Below, in pieces: positions 25,040 through 36,419 of a stretch of DNA of 64,000 nt. Position numbers and translations under genes: made by a program. The stretch is taken from contig CM038704.1 of assembly GCA_021613375.1 (NCBI GenBank), positions 29,753,582-29,817,581 on the forward strand. The letters are read 5' to 3'. The notes beneath the pieces are model-generated. The model had not been told where the DNA came from and did no database searches. It saw only the letters and a list, made by a program, of their open reading frames with translations. The DNA is from Megaleporinus macrocephalus. Its lineage: Eukaryota > Chordata > Actinopteri > Characiformes > Anostomidae. Each line of letters starts with the position of its first letter. Position 1 is the first letter of the stretch.

Positions 25040-25396
25040 TATCTTTCTGGTACATGTACACTCTCTCTCTCTCTCTCTCTCCAACCATTTACCCCAGATA
25101 TAAAAAAGGGAAGCATTTTTGCACAAAGTATTGCACTGATAACTTTACTGCCTCACTGGACTCTATTTATTACACATTGCACAATTTGCACACTACCAGC
25201 AATTATTTATTATTCTCTGTCTGTACTGTGTCGTGTTGTCTGTCCGCACTTGTTTGTTCGTGTTGCACTTGTGTCTTGTATGCACTGTCTATGTTGCACC
25301 ATGGTCCTGGAGGAACGTTGTTTCGTTTCACTGTGTACTCTGTATGTTGTTGAAATGACAATAAAACCCACTTGACTTGACTTGACTTGACTTGAC
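25040..25396 (+). other. LINE 3' untranslated region and TTGAC tail
   Basis: Non-coding 3' region of the L2 element, with a short CT run (25062-25082). It ends in GACAATAAAACC followed by CACTTGAC and five tandem TTGAC units to 25396. In the L2 clade this 3' end is the part recognised by the element's reverse transcriptase, which is established for the clade and was not tested here. Confidence 0.85.
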
Positions 25397-25667
25397 ATTT
25401 ACTTTTAAGAGTGTACATACAAATGCTAATTGTTAATAGCACAGTTAATTAAAAGTGGATGAGAAGCATCTTCATACTGAGTTCTATTATAGAAGATCTG
25501 AAATATATCAGCAAATAAGTAACCAAAACTAATGAGGAAAGTCATTTATTGCAAACATCTTCAGAAATTCTAATTATTAAGGATTTGCCACCTTTGCACA
25601 TGAGTACCTTTCCATTCCAGTGCTTAATTCACTTAATTCATCTCCAAACACACACACATACACACGC

Positions 25668-25705
<38 letters not shown>

Positions 25706-25804
25706 GTCTACCTTAACCCCCTTCAATCTCCCTCCAGGGTCAGAATCTTGAGCAGGAACACGATGTTGAGCAGTTTTTTTAACAGTGAACATGTTATTGG
25801 ACAA
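25397..25804. repeat. non-coding DNA with (CA)n microsatellite at 25647-25704
   Basis: The sequence after the LINE is AT-rich. A CA repeat interrupted by CATA and CACG units occupies 25647-25704. The minus-strand frame 25577-25804 (VCVCVC) is an artefact of it. Confidence 0.85.
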
Positions 25805-26370
25805 CAGAGTCTAATCTATGTCTGACAAGCCTGACCTGCTTTATTTAAATAAAGACTAGGAGAGCGCTCAGGGCCACAGGCCTGGCTAATTCACTGTGTT
25901 ACTTAAAGACAAGAAAAGACTGCATTTCAATCAGCCGCTATTCAAATAACTGATTAGTTTGGTTCGATTTGAACTTGTCCCTCTTTTCTCATTTTAAACA
26001 AGATGCATTTTTAAATAACTTTATTTTTCTTCCCACTTGCCAAAGTGCAGTTACTTTTTTACAGAGTTGCAATACATTTATAACAGATGACAAAATAGTA
26101 GATGCTGCTTGAACTTTAACAAAATACACCGTTAGTCATGGTCAATTAAGTTTATGGTGGAAATTTTTGAGCGGTGAAATTTTTCGGGTACAGCCTGCCA
26201 ATCATGTCCATTAGCAGGCCCTGTTAAAGTAGCTAAAAAGCTGCAGGCCACTTATAAGTCAGAGGAATCTGAGGCTGGAGGGGCCTGACAGTTACAATTT
26301 GACATGCCAAAGGGAAACATAACAAAGTCTTTTTCATTAACACCACCTTCTCCCCTTTGCTGGTGAGAGG
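25805..26370. promoter_or_regulatory. candidate conserved non-coding element with 16-bp palindrome
   Basis: Repeat-free block containing the perfect palindrome CTTTATTTAAATAAAG at 25839-25854. It also has ACTGATTAGTTTGG, GTCAATTAAG and CTTTTTCATTAACACC words. There is no coding frame. The even texture up to about 26360 resembles teleost conserved non-coding DNA near developmental genes. Inference only. Confidence 0.3.
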
Positions 26371-26462
26371 GATCCAAATGTCAAGCTGTCAGTGGCAACA
26401 GAGTTTTGGGTGTTTCCATTCTAAGGCAAGGATTTAAAAAGTAAGTACAAGGATTGGTACTA

Positions 26463-26760
26463 GAGGTCAGAATCACTTTATTGGTTAAGTACACCCGCAT
26501 GTAGGCAAACATGTCTTGGTCGAAATGGTGTTTATGTAAATGGACAATAGAGAATATAGTAAACAAATAAGGCAAAACTCTAATAAAGTTGGGAAAGTTC
26601 ACTACTGTGCAAAAGTCTTGGGCACCTGAGCTCATTGTTTAAAAGCCTTTATTTCACCAGTAAGAATATCATATATCATTAGAACATAAAAACAATACGA
26701 AGCAGCATAAATATCTTTTGAATGAAGTAGATAATATCTTGTACGCCAGTTCAAAGAACA
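26463..26760 (-). mobile_element. retroelement 3' tail (antisense) and Tc1-type end
   Basis: CAGAATCACTTTATTGG and AAGTACACCCGCATGTAGG (26468-26507) are the reverse complement of a common fish LINE 3' end that closes in CAATAAAGTGATTCTG. From 26603, ACTGTGCAAAAGTCTTGGG starts a segment resembling one end of a Tc1-like transposon. No coding part remains. Both assignments are from memory and the boundary between them is approximate. Confidence 0.5.
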
Positions 26761-27264
26761 AAGTTTAGCTCCAGATCATAATTCCTTCACCAGCAATCCT
26801 GATATAGTACTAGTCAAACCAAGTAATAATGATTTAGTAGTAATCAAATAATACTGAGTTACCACAAGGAAAAATTTGGAAAAAGTTAAACAAACACATT
26901 GACATATTTAAAACCACTACTTACTGGATTAATACTATCTGAATATTTAAGTGCTGAGCAAATAAAAACTTTCTGTCCAGAAAAACAGCTTTTTAAATAT
27001 AACAAGATCCCCATGTGCCTAAAACATTTCACAGTACTGTATGTAAAACTAAATTGGCCTTGGTGTTTAAATCCAAAAACCCAGACTAAGATATTTTAGG
27101 TTTTGCCTTTATAGTTTAACCTTATAGGTGTGTATATATGTACTCATTCTAAAATTGATACCTGCAATACATTCAAAAAGGGAAGAGGTAAGACTTTACA
27201 AAGTACTACCTGAAGTACTTAACAATCATTTCTGAGTATAAAAGGAGCCACCAGGAATGCACAA
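26761..27264. other. AT-rich non-coding DNA
   Basis: No gene recognised. It may include further decayed transposon sequence beyond the Tc1-type end. Confidence 0.45.
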
Positions 27265-27845
27265 GTCCTGTTTAAGATTCACCACTCAAAAAACGCATCA
27301 GTGACTACTTCTCTCCTCACTGGCTTCCTGTGTCAGACGTAAAACTCTAATGCTTACCTAAAAAAGCTGAGAATGGACCAGCCTCATCCTACCTTATGGC
27401 AATGGTCAAAAATCATTCTGTTACTCGAGCCCTCTGAGCATCAGGTACTGCCCGGCTTGGCTGGCCATTTATCAAGACCCATGGAACCATAACATCAATA
27501 CCCTTCTCTGTCCTGGCTACCAGATGGTTTAATGAACTTTCACTGGCTAACTGAACAGCAGACTCTCTTGCAGTCTTAGAACATAAACTAAAGACCCGGC
27601 TATCTGTGAAGCACTTAAGTGAGCACTAATCTTGAATTACTTACTGAACTGCAATTTGTGTTGTATTAACTGTATATTTGATATAAATAGCAGCACTGGC
27701 TTTTGGTTGGACAGTGTATGAGCTGCACGCTAGTTTGTACTGTATGTACTAGCTAGGATACATTCTTTAGGTGGACAACAAAACACTTTTGGCAGTCCTT
27801 CTGAATAAGAGTGTCTGCTAAATATCATAAACACAGATGTAAGTG
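27265..27845 (+). mobile_element. 3' stub of a CR1/L2-type LINE
   Basis: Conceptual translation in broken frames gives HWLPVSDVK, ENGPASSYLMAMVK and ATRWFNELSL. This is the order found in the C-terminal region of CR1/L2-type reverse transcriptases. About 200 bases of 3' untranslated sequence follow, then CTGAATAAGAGTGTCTGCTA, the usual end of this fish LINE. The rest of the element is missing (strong 5' truncation), and stops interrupt the frame. A smaller relative lies at 58760-58890. Confidence 0.65.
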
Positions 27846-29930
27846 AAAGTCTATTACTTAGTGTCTTTAGTCCCAGAACAATTAATTATTATTACTGATT
27901 TACTAATATTACACTAATTACTAACATTTGACATTTGTACTGAAATGAACTGCACAAAATTGGTAATATTCTCTCCAAAAATGGCAAATTTATTAAAGAA
28001 GGACAATTATGATGTAATAAAATAATTAAAGGTTGTTAAAAGGATCATGCATGGAGGTTGACTTCTTTCCAATCTAATTTCCTGAACATTCGCATCTTAC
28101 CTTTAGTTACCTGTGACAAAGTTTTGCAACCCACCAACAACTATCTCCTCCTTGAAACTCAGAACTCTTGCCCTCAAGTTCTTAGAGTTCATTCCCCTAC
28201 TTCTGAATCTTCTCAAATTACAAACATATGTTAAAGAAACAGTACAAACTTACAACTGTTAACTATCCTGTGACTAGTTGTAATAGACTTACCTATTCTG
28301 TAGTGAGATGTTATATAAAATTTACGTTATTTTATAGATCCCACTGTAGAAGCTTTGTATATGATAATCTTGCATATAACTTTTAGGTAACTAGACACTG
28401 AAGTTACCAAAATCTAAATCTCTCCCTCACCTCTTAACCATTTCTAGTCCTAACCATAAAGCTATTGATAATTAAATGAGCTTTACCAGATAGTTTGTTA
28501 ATAATCTGAACATCTTCAGATGATCTATTAGGGGCGTTCCAAATAAAATTCTACAATTTCTTTCAGTCTATTCGCCATTAAATGGTCACAAAATAGAAGC
28601 ACAGAACTACTGGGGTTTTTTTTAAATAAGGAAAAAATGTACAAGGTTTTGTTATATCTGCATTATATAAAATAAGTGTTCAATGTATATATAATAATAT
28701 AGGCAGGATACCATTCAGAATTCAAATCAAGAGCTGCAAACACACAGGCATGAAAGAGCCCAGTTCAGAGCCAGTTAATGACATGGGGAGGGGGTGGGGG
28801 GGTGAAGCTTCTTGAGTGGCATTTTGTTTGGTTTCTAAATTCTGTGTAAAATAACCAAGTACTCATTCTCACATGGGAAACAACATTGTGTGTACACATA
28901 GATATGGAGACGCAATGTCAGTCCAGACATAACCAATTGAGAACCGGGATCAATTCCATTTTGGTTCATTCAATAAGGCAGCTGTACTGCAGTCCAGCGA
29001 TTGCGACATCTTTCACAGACAAACAATGGCTGGTTTTCATTCCATACAGCAATTTTCAGCCCATGACCTAAAATCGACTGGACTGAAGCAATTGCGCACC
29101 CCATAGCGGCAATATATTGATCTGAAATCAGAGTCAAAGCATGGCGCTAATGCAACAGTTTGGTCACTCTAAATAGCAGCATCTAAAAAAGGGGGTCTAA
29201 AAAGCCTGCTGGCATGTAAGCCACTCAGAAACAGGATTTGCCAAAGACTGCTGGATGGATATTGATTATGAGGCATGAGCCACCCGCTGAAAATAAAAAC
29301 AAAGCTGTTCTCCATCATCGAAGCTGGACTGCACCCACCTAAGCTTAGCACCTAAAAGCAGTACTAGGCTGGGTTAGCACATCAGAAACTCAGCTTAATT
29401 TCCTTATCTAAAACCAAGGGATTCACACACGCACACACACAGATGGGATCATCAAGGATCAGCTAATGCCCCCATGTATTTTGATTTCCCCCCTTTTCTC
29501 TCCATCTAAAATGGGCTTTAATAACACCTTAATTTCCTTACTACATCATTATTATCTTTTGATATGGAGGTGCCATCTGGCAAATGTTCAACTGAAAGGA
29601 GATAAGAATACATAATGAGAGGGAGGTTGACTCTCTCTCACTCTCTCACAGCCGGCACTAACAATGATAGGCTAGCGTAATTAGCACTGAGCCTACAGAT
29701 TGAAGACTCATCTAGGGAGGCAGTTGTTAGCTACATACCAGCTTTTTTTCCCACAACCAAAGTACTGCCTGAAGCATATCCATAGCTTTGAGTGAGTGTT
29801 TCCAACTGACTAACCATGACCTGAAGGCTGATTGGTCACTGGCAGGGCTAGCATGCTAGATTTTGTGGTGAGGTGTGGTGTGCACAAATAAAAGAATAGG
29901 CCTAATGTTTAAGAATATCCACTTTATATC
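27846..29930. other. non-coding DNA
   Basis: No gene supported. A short G-rich run (GGGGAGGGGGTGGGGGGGT) lies at about 28785-28803. The stretch 29050-29820 is less AT-rich and repeat-poor, with a short CACACG repeat near 29425, and could contain regulatory sequence. Confidence 0.45.
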
Positions 29931-30625
29931 CACCCTCCACTTTATATGTGTACACTTCCAGACTGTAGTCCATCTGTTGCTGAAAGGTTTATCAACCCTT
30001 ATTGGTCAGTTTCTGACTACAAGACCCATGTTGACCAGATGGGTGGTGGTTCACTCTCAGCACAGCAGTGACATGGTAGTGTGTGTGGTGCTGGCATGGC
30101 CTGGTATGAGGCAAAGTGGTGGTGATGAAGATTTACACATGTCAGTGTCACTGCTAGGCCAGGAGCGATCCACCACCCAATAATATCCGGCCATGAATGA
30201 CTCTGTGGTCAGTAAATGGCAGTTAATAAAATGGCTACCACAACTTGCGCAGGGCTACAGTCTTTAACTGTACACTGAAACTTTCACTGGGACTAGAATT
30301 TTGATCCAAACCTGAATTCCTATAAGGTATCAACCCAACAAAATTATTTCTGAACACCTTCTGAACACCAAAACAGAACAAAATATTCTAATAATAAAAC
30401 TGGTTCAATTATTGCAACTGCTTATTTTTTCATTCTACTCCACCTTCCTGCTCTGTGGTGGTCCTGACCCTTAAAAAACAGGGCGAAAAGGGATAAACAA
30501 TGTGTGCAGAGAATCAGATGGACTACAGTCTGTAATTGTTCCTATAAGTGAACAGATAAAATAGAAAATGTGTGTAGATATAAGGAGGTAGTTTTAATGT
30601 TGTTAAGGCTGTGAGTTCGCACATA
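29931..30625. mobile_element. foldback miniature element, partly degraded
   Basis: Shares with the complete copy at 45514-46270 the words GACTGTAGTCCATCTG, CTCAGCACAGCAGTGACATG and GATCCACCACCCAATAATAT. The right-hand terminus AGGAGGTAGTTTTAATGTTG is present. The left terminus is missing, and the middle (about 30290-30415) appears replaced or highly diverged. The inverted arms remain recognisable, for example GACTGTAGTCCATCTG at the left against CAGATGGACTACAGTC at the right. Confidence 0.7.
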
Positions 30626-31556
30626 TGCTGAATGCTATGTCCAAATCTTACCAAATGCAAAATGAACAGTAAGGTCTTGTTGGTTTTGCATAACTTCTTG
30701 AAGCTCTACTGTACAACAGCATGGTGGACCCAGAAGGTACAGGTTTCTAACAAAGTGACTGATAAGAGCATGTCATAGACTCACAAACAGATTATGTAGA
30801 GTTAAACTGTGTTTGAATAGAGTAAGAATTAATTAAAGACAGTTTTTTGTGTGTAAAATGGCAAAAAAGACCAAAACCTGTGAGTCAAAGGCAAAAAGTA
30901 AAGTGCATGTAAATGAATGCTCGTGTTGTGTGTCTCACTGATGGTTGTAGCTTTTCCCCAGCTAGGTCTCTCTTTGGCAGGATGTTCGCTGTGTTATCAG
31001 AGGAAACACTCACGAGACGTTAAGGGCTTTGTGCTTTCATCAACTTCCCTTAATTAAATCTACTCATCTCCAGGCACTTCCGTGATCTTTGCAAATAAAA
31101 CCAAAAGTGAGCGCACCTCATTAAAGAAAGTGACTGTTAAAACAAGCCAGCAAGACCACACTAGCGTCTATCTGAAACACAGGGCTGATGTGATGGCGGA
31201 GGCTTTCTTCCAGTGCTGTGGAATCCACTCTCTTTCTCTCTCTCTCTCTTTTTTTCTCTCTCTCTCTGTTTTGCAGTCAGTTCATGCTAAAATTATGTGT
31301 CATTAGCAAATTACACAGGTGCCAGAATGAGTTTATCATGTTGAGTATGTAAATCTAGGCTGTATCCGGAGGTGCTGCTTATAAAAGCTCCCTATCTCTT
31401 AAGCCAAATGAGAATGCCACACTGATAGGAGATTACCCTGCTCTAGTGCAGGCTGCTGCTGCCCTGCAGGCGAGGAACTGAGTTATGACGCGCCCGTTTC
31501 CCTAATCTTTATGCAACCCTAACGAGGAGATGCACAGGGCTAAACAGGGAGCCAGT
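30626..31556. other. repeat-poor non-coding DNA, possibly regulatory
   Basis: No gene supported. From 30950 to 31500 there are unique-looking segments with CCCTTAATTAAATC, GTGTCATTAGCAAATTAC and similar words, interrupted by a CT repeat at 31228-31267. Enhancer-like texture, low confidence. Confidence 0.35.
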
Positions 31557-31607
31557 GGGGTGGGGGGGGGGTGGGGGGGGGGGGGGGGGGGGGGTGGGGG
31601 GGGGGGG
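31557..31607 (+). repeat. 51-base near-pure G tract
   Basis: G runs of 4, 10, 22 and 12 are separated by single T residues. Four or more G runs on one strand can form a G-quadruplex (established property of such sequence). The two overlapping frames (poly-glycine on +, poly-proline on -) are artefacts. Confidence 0.95.
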
Positions 31608-33149
31608 TGTTGTTGTTTAGGTGGCAGACTTGACTCCTTGTTTGTGTCAGGGACTGGAAATGATTGGTTCATGTTCTTTTCAGTGGAAAGTAAGGGGCCA
31701 AACATTGGTCATTGCATCCAACTCACTTTGAAACACTGTGAGCCAGAAGTATGTATGACCACAAAATGCACATTGATGCGACTACAATAAGCACTCACTG
31801 TGTGCCTGAAGGAGTGATGCCTCTGACAAGATATAACACAAAAAACCCAAAGAAAAGTCATTTGTCATCATCTTTGTTTCTTTCATATCGTAGATTCACC
31901 TGAAAAAAAAAGACTCAAATTACTTTACAGACTTGTAAAGTAGTCGCTCTTCCATATATGGCAAAGCCATATTCAGATCACGTGATGACAAAGGAGCAAA
32001 ATGTTAAAGGCTGCGCTACTGTGCTAGTAGGAAGACTACTACTGAGTGCTGATTTGCTGCCATTACTGATACTGGCTGCTAATAGGGTGCCGAGCTGATC
32101 AGCAGAGAGTTCTCGATATCTGATATCATGAACATGCATGAGTTGCCATTAGGCATGAGTGCAGAAGTGTACAAAATACAACACGTGTTATAGCATTTTG
32201 TGTTGTTCTGTGTTCAGGAACTAAATGCATTCTTTGATAGAATATTTTGATCAAATCTCTATATTAACCCATTTATTTTCACTTGGAAGCACCCTTTAGT
32301 GCTTCACAAACTTGTAAGACATTACAGAGTGGCATTTATTCTCTACTAAGACTGCAGTTCATCACACAAATGGTGCGGTTAAGAAAATAGAGTTTTTGCA
32401 AAATGACATGGATTGCATGCACATCTTGTGGCTGCAATATGCCATATTTTGTGCTGTGTTTTTGTAAATATGTATATTTGGTCCGGAGAGTTTAAACAGT
32501 GTTATGTTATGCTTTCAGCACATGTTTATTTATCATGCCTCTGTCTCAATACCTTTCAAGTCTCTCAAGTTTCTCTATAATATTGCTTTTAATACCTTAA
32601 CAGAGATTTACTCCTGATTTTACTACGAACTACTGCAATTTGATCAAACTGTGTAATTAGCCACTCTTTGTAACAGCCTACAAAAATGTGAAAATTACAA
32701 ATGATCATATTTCTCATTTTGAAATTGTTGTTTATAATTGGTGGAAATAATTGTCAAGAAGAAGAAACAAGACAAGCAAAATTATATGTCAATATAAGGA
32801 GAGGATATCACTCAACAAAACAACTTACAAACATAAACATCTAATGAAAACATACTAGATTTGAGATCTGATTCACACTTAAATGCATATACATGTGGAA
32901 AAAGAAGCATATATTGCCCAGAAACTTGCATGTTAGTGTTCAAGTTTCAGGGAGATTGTATTCAACTTGTGTCAATCTTCATCTGCACTGATAAAAAGCA
33001 CTTGTTCCAAATATAATTTCTACATTAATTAAACATATTACAGAAAAAACAAGTAATGTCAAAAGTAAACAGAAAGACAAAAATATGCTTTATTCATGTG
33101 GTAATGATGTACACATCTGAATGAAGGAGATTCAACGCAGTACTTTATT

Positions 33150-33151
<2 letters not shown>
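31608..33151. other. AT-rich non-coding DNA
   Basis: No gene or recognised element. Confidence 0.5.

Positions 33152-33189
<38 letters not shown>
33152..33189. repeat. (GT)n microsatellite
   Basis: Pure GT/TG run of 19 units. Confidence 0.97.
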
Positions 33190-33190
<1 letters not shown>

Positions 33191-33389
33191 TTCATTCCGA
33201 AATAAAATAAAAACAGAGACATTCAATACATCTGAGGCCTATGCTGTGGTCCTCACCATACAATCTATCGTGATGTCCGAAAGTAGCCACGTGTTTCTCA
33301 TTCAGTGTGCCTACATTGATCAGGTAAATGCACTAATAAAACACAACCACAAAAGCAGCGTGAAGCATCTAAGCCCCAAACAGCAACAT

Positions 33390-33580
33390 CGCCATCGACC
33401 TTGAGAGGCGAAAGCAGCAGACGGGGCGATCCGGTGCAGGCCTGCTGTCACATTCTCATGCAAATGGAGCCATGAGTGTCTGCTGCCCCACTCCCCCTCG
33501 CTCCCCTAAATGCGCAGATTGTCATTACCCGTGTTTATATGCAGAGATAACACGCCCAGAGCTAGATATCAATACGGAAA
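33390..33580. promoter_or_regulatory. candidate conserved non-coding element with octamer
   Basis: A GC-balanced, repeat-free segment containing the octamer ATGCAAAT (33458-33465), the classical POU-factor site, inside CTCATGCAAATGGA. The same 14-mer occurs at 52484 in another candidate element. TGTCATTACCCG follows near 33520. No coding frame. Confidence 0.3.
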
Positions 33581-33849
33581 GTGAAAGGAGATTATGAGCA
33601 GCATTTAAAAGGACATCAGTCACAAAAGAATGCATTAAGTAAAGGGTGTAATGGATGTTTATGGAGTGCCCTTGGTACGGTGCACAGAGTAAAGGCATTC
33701 AGAATGCCACTTGGTGACCAACGAAAGCTGGCTAGTATGATGTGGCGATTAGCCCACAAATCACAACTCTCAGTGAAGGTGAAGAGAATACAGATGAGAG
33801 ATTGACATTAAAAGTAAAGAACTCAAAAACTTCCAATACATGTGTACAC
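33581..33849. other. unassigned short frame
   Basis: An open frame of 74 codons (33581-33805, +) has no recognisable domain, no splice context and no initiation context. It is most likely chance. Confidence 0.3.
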
Positions 33850-34235
33850 GCAGTGGCCACTTTATTGGAAACCCCTCTCTTGTAGCTCCATCTTGCTGAT
33901 GTAGAAACTGCAGTCCATCTGTTTCCGCTCTTGGCTGGGGAGTGCGGTGTGCCATTTTTGGCTTGTGGACCACTCTTGGCCTAGCAGCAACACTGACATG
34001 TACAAACCCCAGCAACACCGTTGTGTCTCTTCCCCATTACTACCCAATATGTGATCTACAGCGGCCATGTGGCAAGAAACCGACCAATGATAAACGGGGG
34101 GTGGTTGACAAATGATGCAGCTACAAATGGGCTACACTCTGAAATTATGTACCTTTATAGGTGCCTTTTACAGTGGATGGAGCTCAAAAGGTGAGCAGAG
34201 AGTGGATGTACAAGGTAGGGGATTCTTATAAAGAG
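33850..34235. mobile_element. foldback miniature element, related subfamily
   Basis: The left end is AGTGGCCACTTTATTGGAAA and the right end is AGTGGATGTACAAGGTAGGG followed by a degraded terminus. Internally it shares GCAGTCCATCTGTTTC, TTGTGGACCACTC and GCCATGTGGC-type words with the foldback family at 45514-46270. No protein-coding potential. The frames on the minus strand are non-coding shadows of the arm. Confidence 0.6.
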
Positions 34236-34502
34236 AGGATAACATAATATCTATACAAGCTAAAAAAAGAGTCTTAATTAGCTATTTTTCAGAATAAGAA
34301 AATGACTACCCCAGCTGGGAGGGATAATTAGCGAGGTTATTTGATGGAGACTGCCAAAACTGAACTTAAGCAAAAGCATAGCTCAGGAGTTAACAATGAG
34401 GGTCCACTAATGTGGAGCTGCCCGCAGCCCCGGGGCCTGCTGTGAATTGGGTGGCCCATTAGCTAAAGTCCTGAGGCTAACAGCACTCTACACAAATGCA
34501 CA
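34236..34502. other. non-coding DNA
   Basis: Nothing recognised. A repeat-poor stretch with GTCTTAATTAGC near 34270. Confidence 0.45.
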
Positions 34503-34590
34503 AGCTCTCTCTCTCTCTCACCCTCTCTCTCTCTCTCTTTCTCACCCTCTCTCTCTCACACACACACGCACACAAACACACACACAGACA
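34503..34590. repeat. compound CT/CA microsatellite
   Basis: CT runs interrupted by CACC, followed by CACA-rich units. Frames through it are artefacts. Confidence 0.9.
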
Positions 34591-35664
34591 CACATTCTCT
34601 CTATTCACTTCCATTTAGACTCCCTCGTCCATATAAGGGTCTGAGCCTAAAGGGTTAAATGTTGACCATAGTTTGACTGGGCTTGTGTTAAGGTGTACTG
34701 ACATTTACCTGTCAGTTCTAGCTGATTGTGCTCCATCCACTCAGCACCAGAGTCAGACAGGGACTATCCCATGCTGTTTTTTTGCCCAAATTACATGAAA
34801 CCCAAGAGCTAATGGAGAGAGACACGCCTTGCTTTCAACAACACACATAATAAAGGGATGCTGCATGTTGACGTACAGTAATCCTTTAATTGAAGGCAGA
34901 GCTTCAGTGACCCTACAGGGAGAAGAAGCAGATCTCCCACAGGAAAAAGAAATGGTACACAACAAACCTCAGGAAAAAAAGAATGGCGTCGGTCGGGTCT
35001 GTAACAGTAACCATTCTAAAACGCATCATATCCAATAACTGAACTCTGTCCATCAACTGGCCAACTCTCATTGTCTCCAACACTCCTGCTCCACAGTCCA
35101 GACAAGCTTTAGGCTACAGTTTCCATTACATTGGATGTTTTCCAATCCAGGTGGAAAATCACCTTGTTTTCTTTTGCTTTTAATTGCATTACATATATTT
35201 TATTTCTTATTTAACCACTTTTATCTACTTTACCAAACTTATACCATCGCTTTTTACACTTTTTACACAAAGACACCTCAACAACTAAAGACAATTATGA
35301 TTTTCTTGTTTCCTTTCAGCTTTACATAATCCAAGTAAACCTAAATGCACTCATAGATATTGAGGTCTGGGCTCTGGAGTGGTCAGTCCATTGTTCAGCT
35401 TTTTTGTTTGAAAAGCAGGTACTGATGTTCTCAGTACTGTGCCTAGGGTTATTCTCTTGGTGTCAAATTAATTTCAACACAATTAAACATGTTTTTGAAG
35501 TTATTGCACAATGTATTAACATTGGCACACAAAGCCAAACTGCCACCTACAGATGTTGCCACCTCCACTATGCTTACACAGTGAACCTCCATTATGTTTA
35601 CTTGTCACAGTCATGGTTTTAGACATCTACGTTTTTGTCGATTTAAATTAAATTTTCTACACCG
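34591..35664. other. AT-rich non-coding DNA
   Basis: No gene supported. The frames at 34753-34965 (-) and 34829-35038 (+) are antisense to one another and without domains. Confidence 0.5.
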
Positions 35665-35830
35665 TTTAAACACGACAGCTGCCCCTTATATCCCGGAAAG
35701 TTTCATCATTTCTTTCTAATAGAGACGCTTGAAAATCACTTGGAATAAAACCTCACTGAAAGTGGAGCATGTTCTTGGCCTCTTCCAAAAAGTTACTATT
35801 TTGGACAGCGGCGATTTTTTTATTTATATA
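35665..35830. repeat. interspersed repeat, AACACGACAGCTG type
   Basis: Shares AACACGACAGCTG and following words (AATAGA, then TGAAAATCACT) with copies at 51472-51640 and 55011-55145. This copy is the most diverged. The class is unknown and no coding sequence is present. Confidence 0.45.
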
Positions 35831-36419
35831 TTTATTAACTTTTAATCCTAATAAACCTTTTTCATGCTTTACTGTCTCTTGATTGCATTACATATGTGTG
35901 TGAAGTGTGCTGTATAAATAAATTTACCTTGCCTTAACTTGATTTAAGGTGACCTACATTCCTAAACCAGAGCTTTGTCCTCAGGTGTAAAAGAAAAAAA
36001 ACTCTAATCAAGACAGAAATGAACATTTACCCTTGCACTTACAGGCAATGGAAAGATTCAGTGTCTCATATCTCAGGAAATGCTTTCCTTGTGAACTTTC
36101 TTATAGACTTACGTCTAAACCGAATCTCTTGGAAATGAGGCAGGCCAATAGCTCAAGGCCACACGTGCAGGATTAAATCAGCATTCAAAAGCATTGCCCT
36201 GATGCCTTACACGGATATAGCAATGCAATTCCATTCAACTTGGCCTAAAGTGTCAAAAACAGCTAATGAATCCGTCACTGCGAATCAACATTTTTCACAA
36301 AACACTACAAACACCTTTTGAAACATAGGGTCATATGACTAAAGCAGAGGTCAAAAGCCAAAGAAGCTATAACAGAAGAGTTGTGTTCAGCTCCGCTCCT
36401 CTGCTTGACTCCAAACAAG
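35831..36419. mobile_element. retroelement 3' tail near 35900-35945 in non-coding DNA
   Basis: GTGTGCTGTATAAATAAATT followed by TACCTTGCCTTAACTTG resembles the 3' end of a fish SINE or LINE with a decaying CCTTG-type tail. The rest of the interval holds nothing recognised. Confidence 0.4.

Larger units (their letters stand above)
22480..25396 (+). mobile_element. L2-clade LINE retrotransposon, 5'-truncated
   Basis: A non-LTR retrotransposon that copies itself by target-primed reverse transcription. It has an apurinic-type endonuclease followed by a reverse transcriptase, then a 357-base 3' region that ends in tandem TTGAC units, not poly(A), as is typical of fish L2 elements. The 5' end is truncated within the endonuclease (the usual first portion of the domain is absent). 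The exact 5' junction is uncertain, between about 22460 and 22490. GACATT occurs at both junctions (22492-22497 and across the tail end), which may be microhomology or chance. The coding region has only two small lesions, so this copy is younger than the surrounding DNA transposon debris. It is the only well-preserved coding element in the window. Confidence 0.93.

Noticed and set aside
25962..25980. GGTTCGATTTGAA as a tRNA/SINE B box
   Set aside because: No matching A box at the right distance and no cloverleaf or tail; it sits in a repeat-free block.
31502..31790. Glycine-rich (+) and proline-rich (-) frames
   Set aside because: Produced by the G tract; no neighbouring exon-like sequence.
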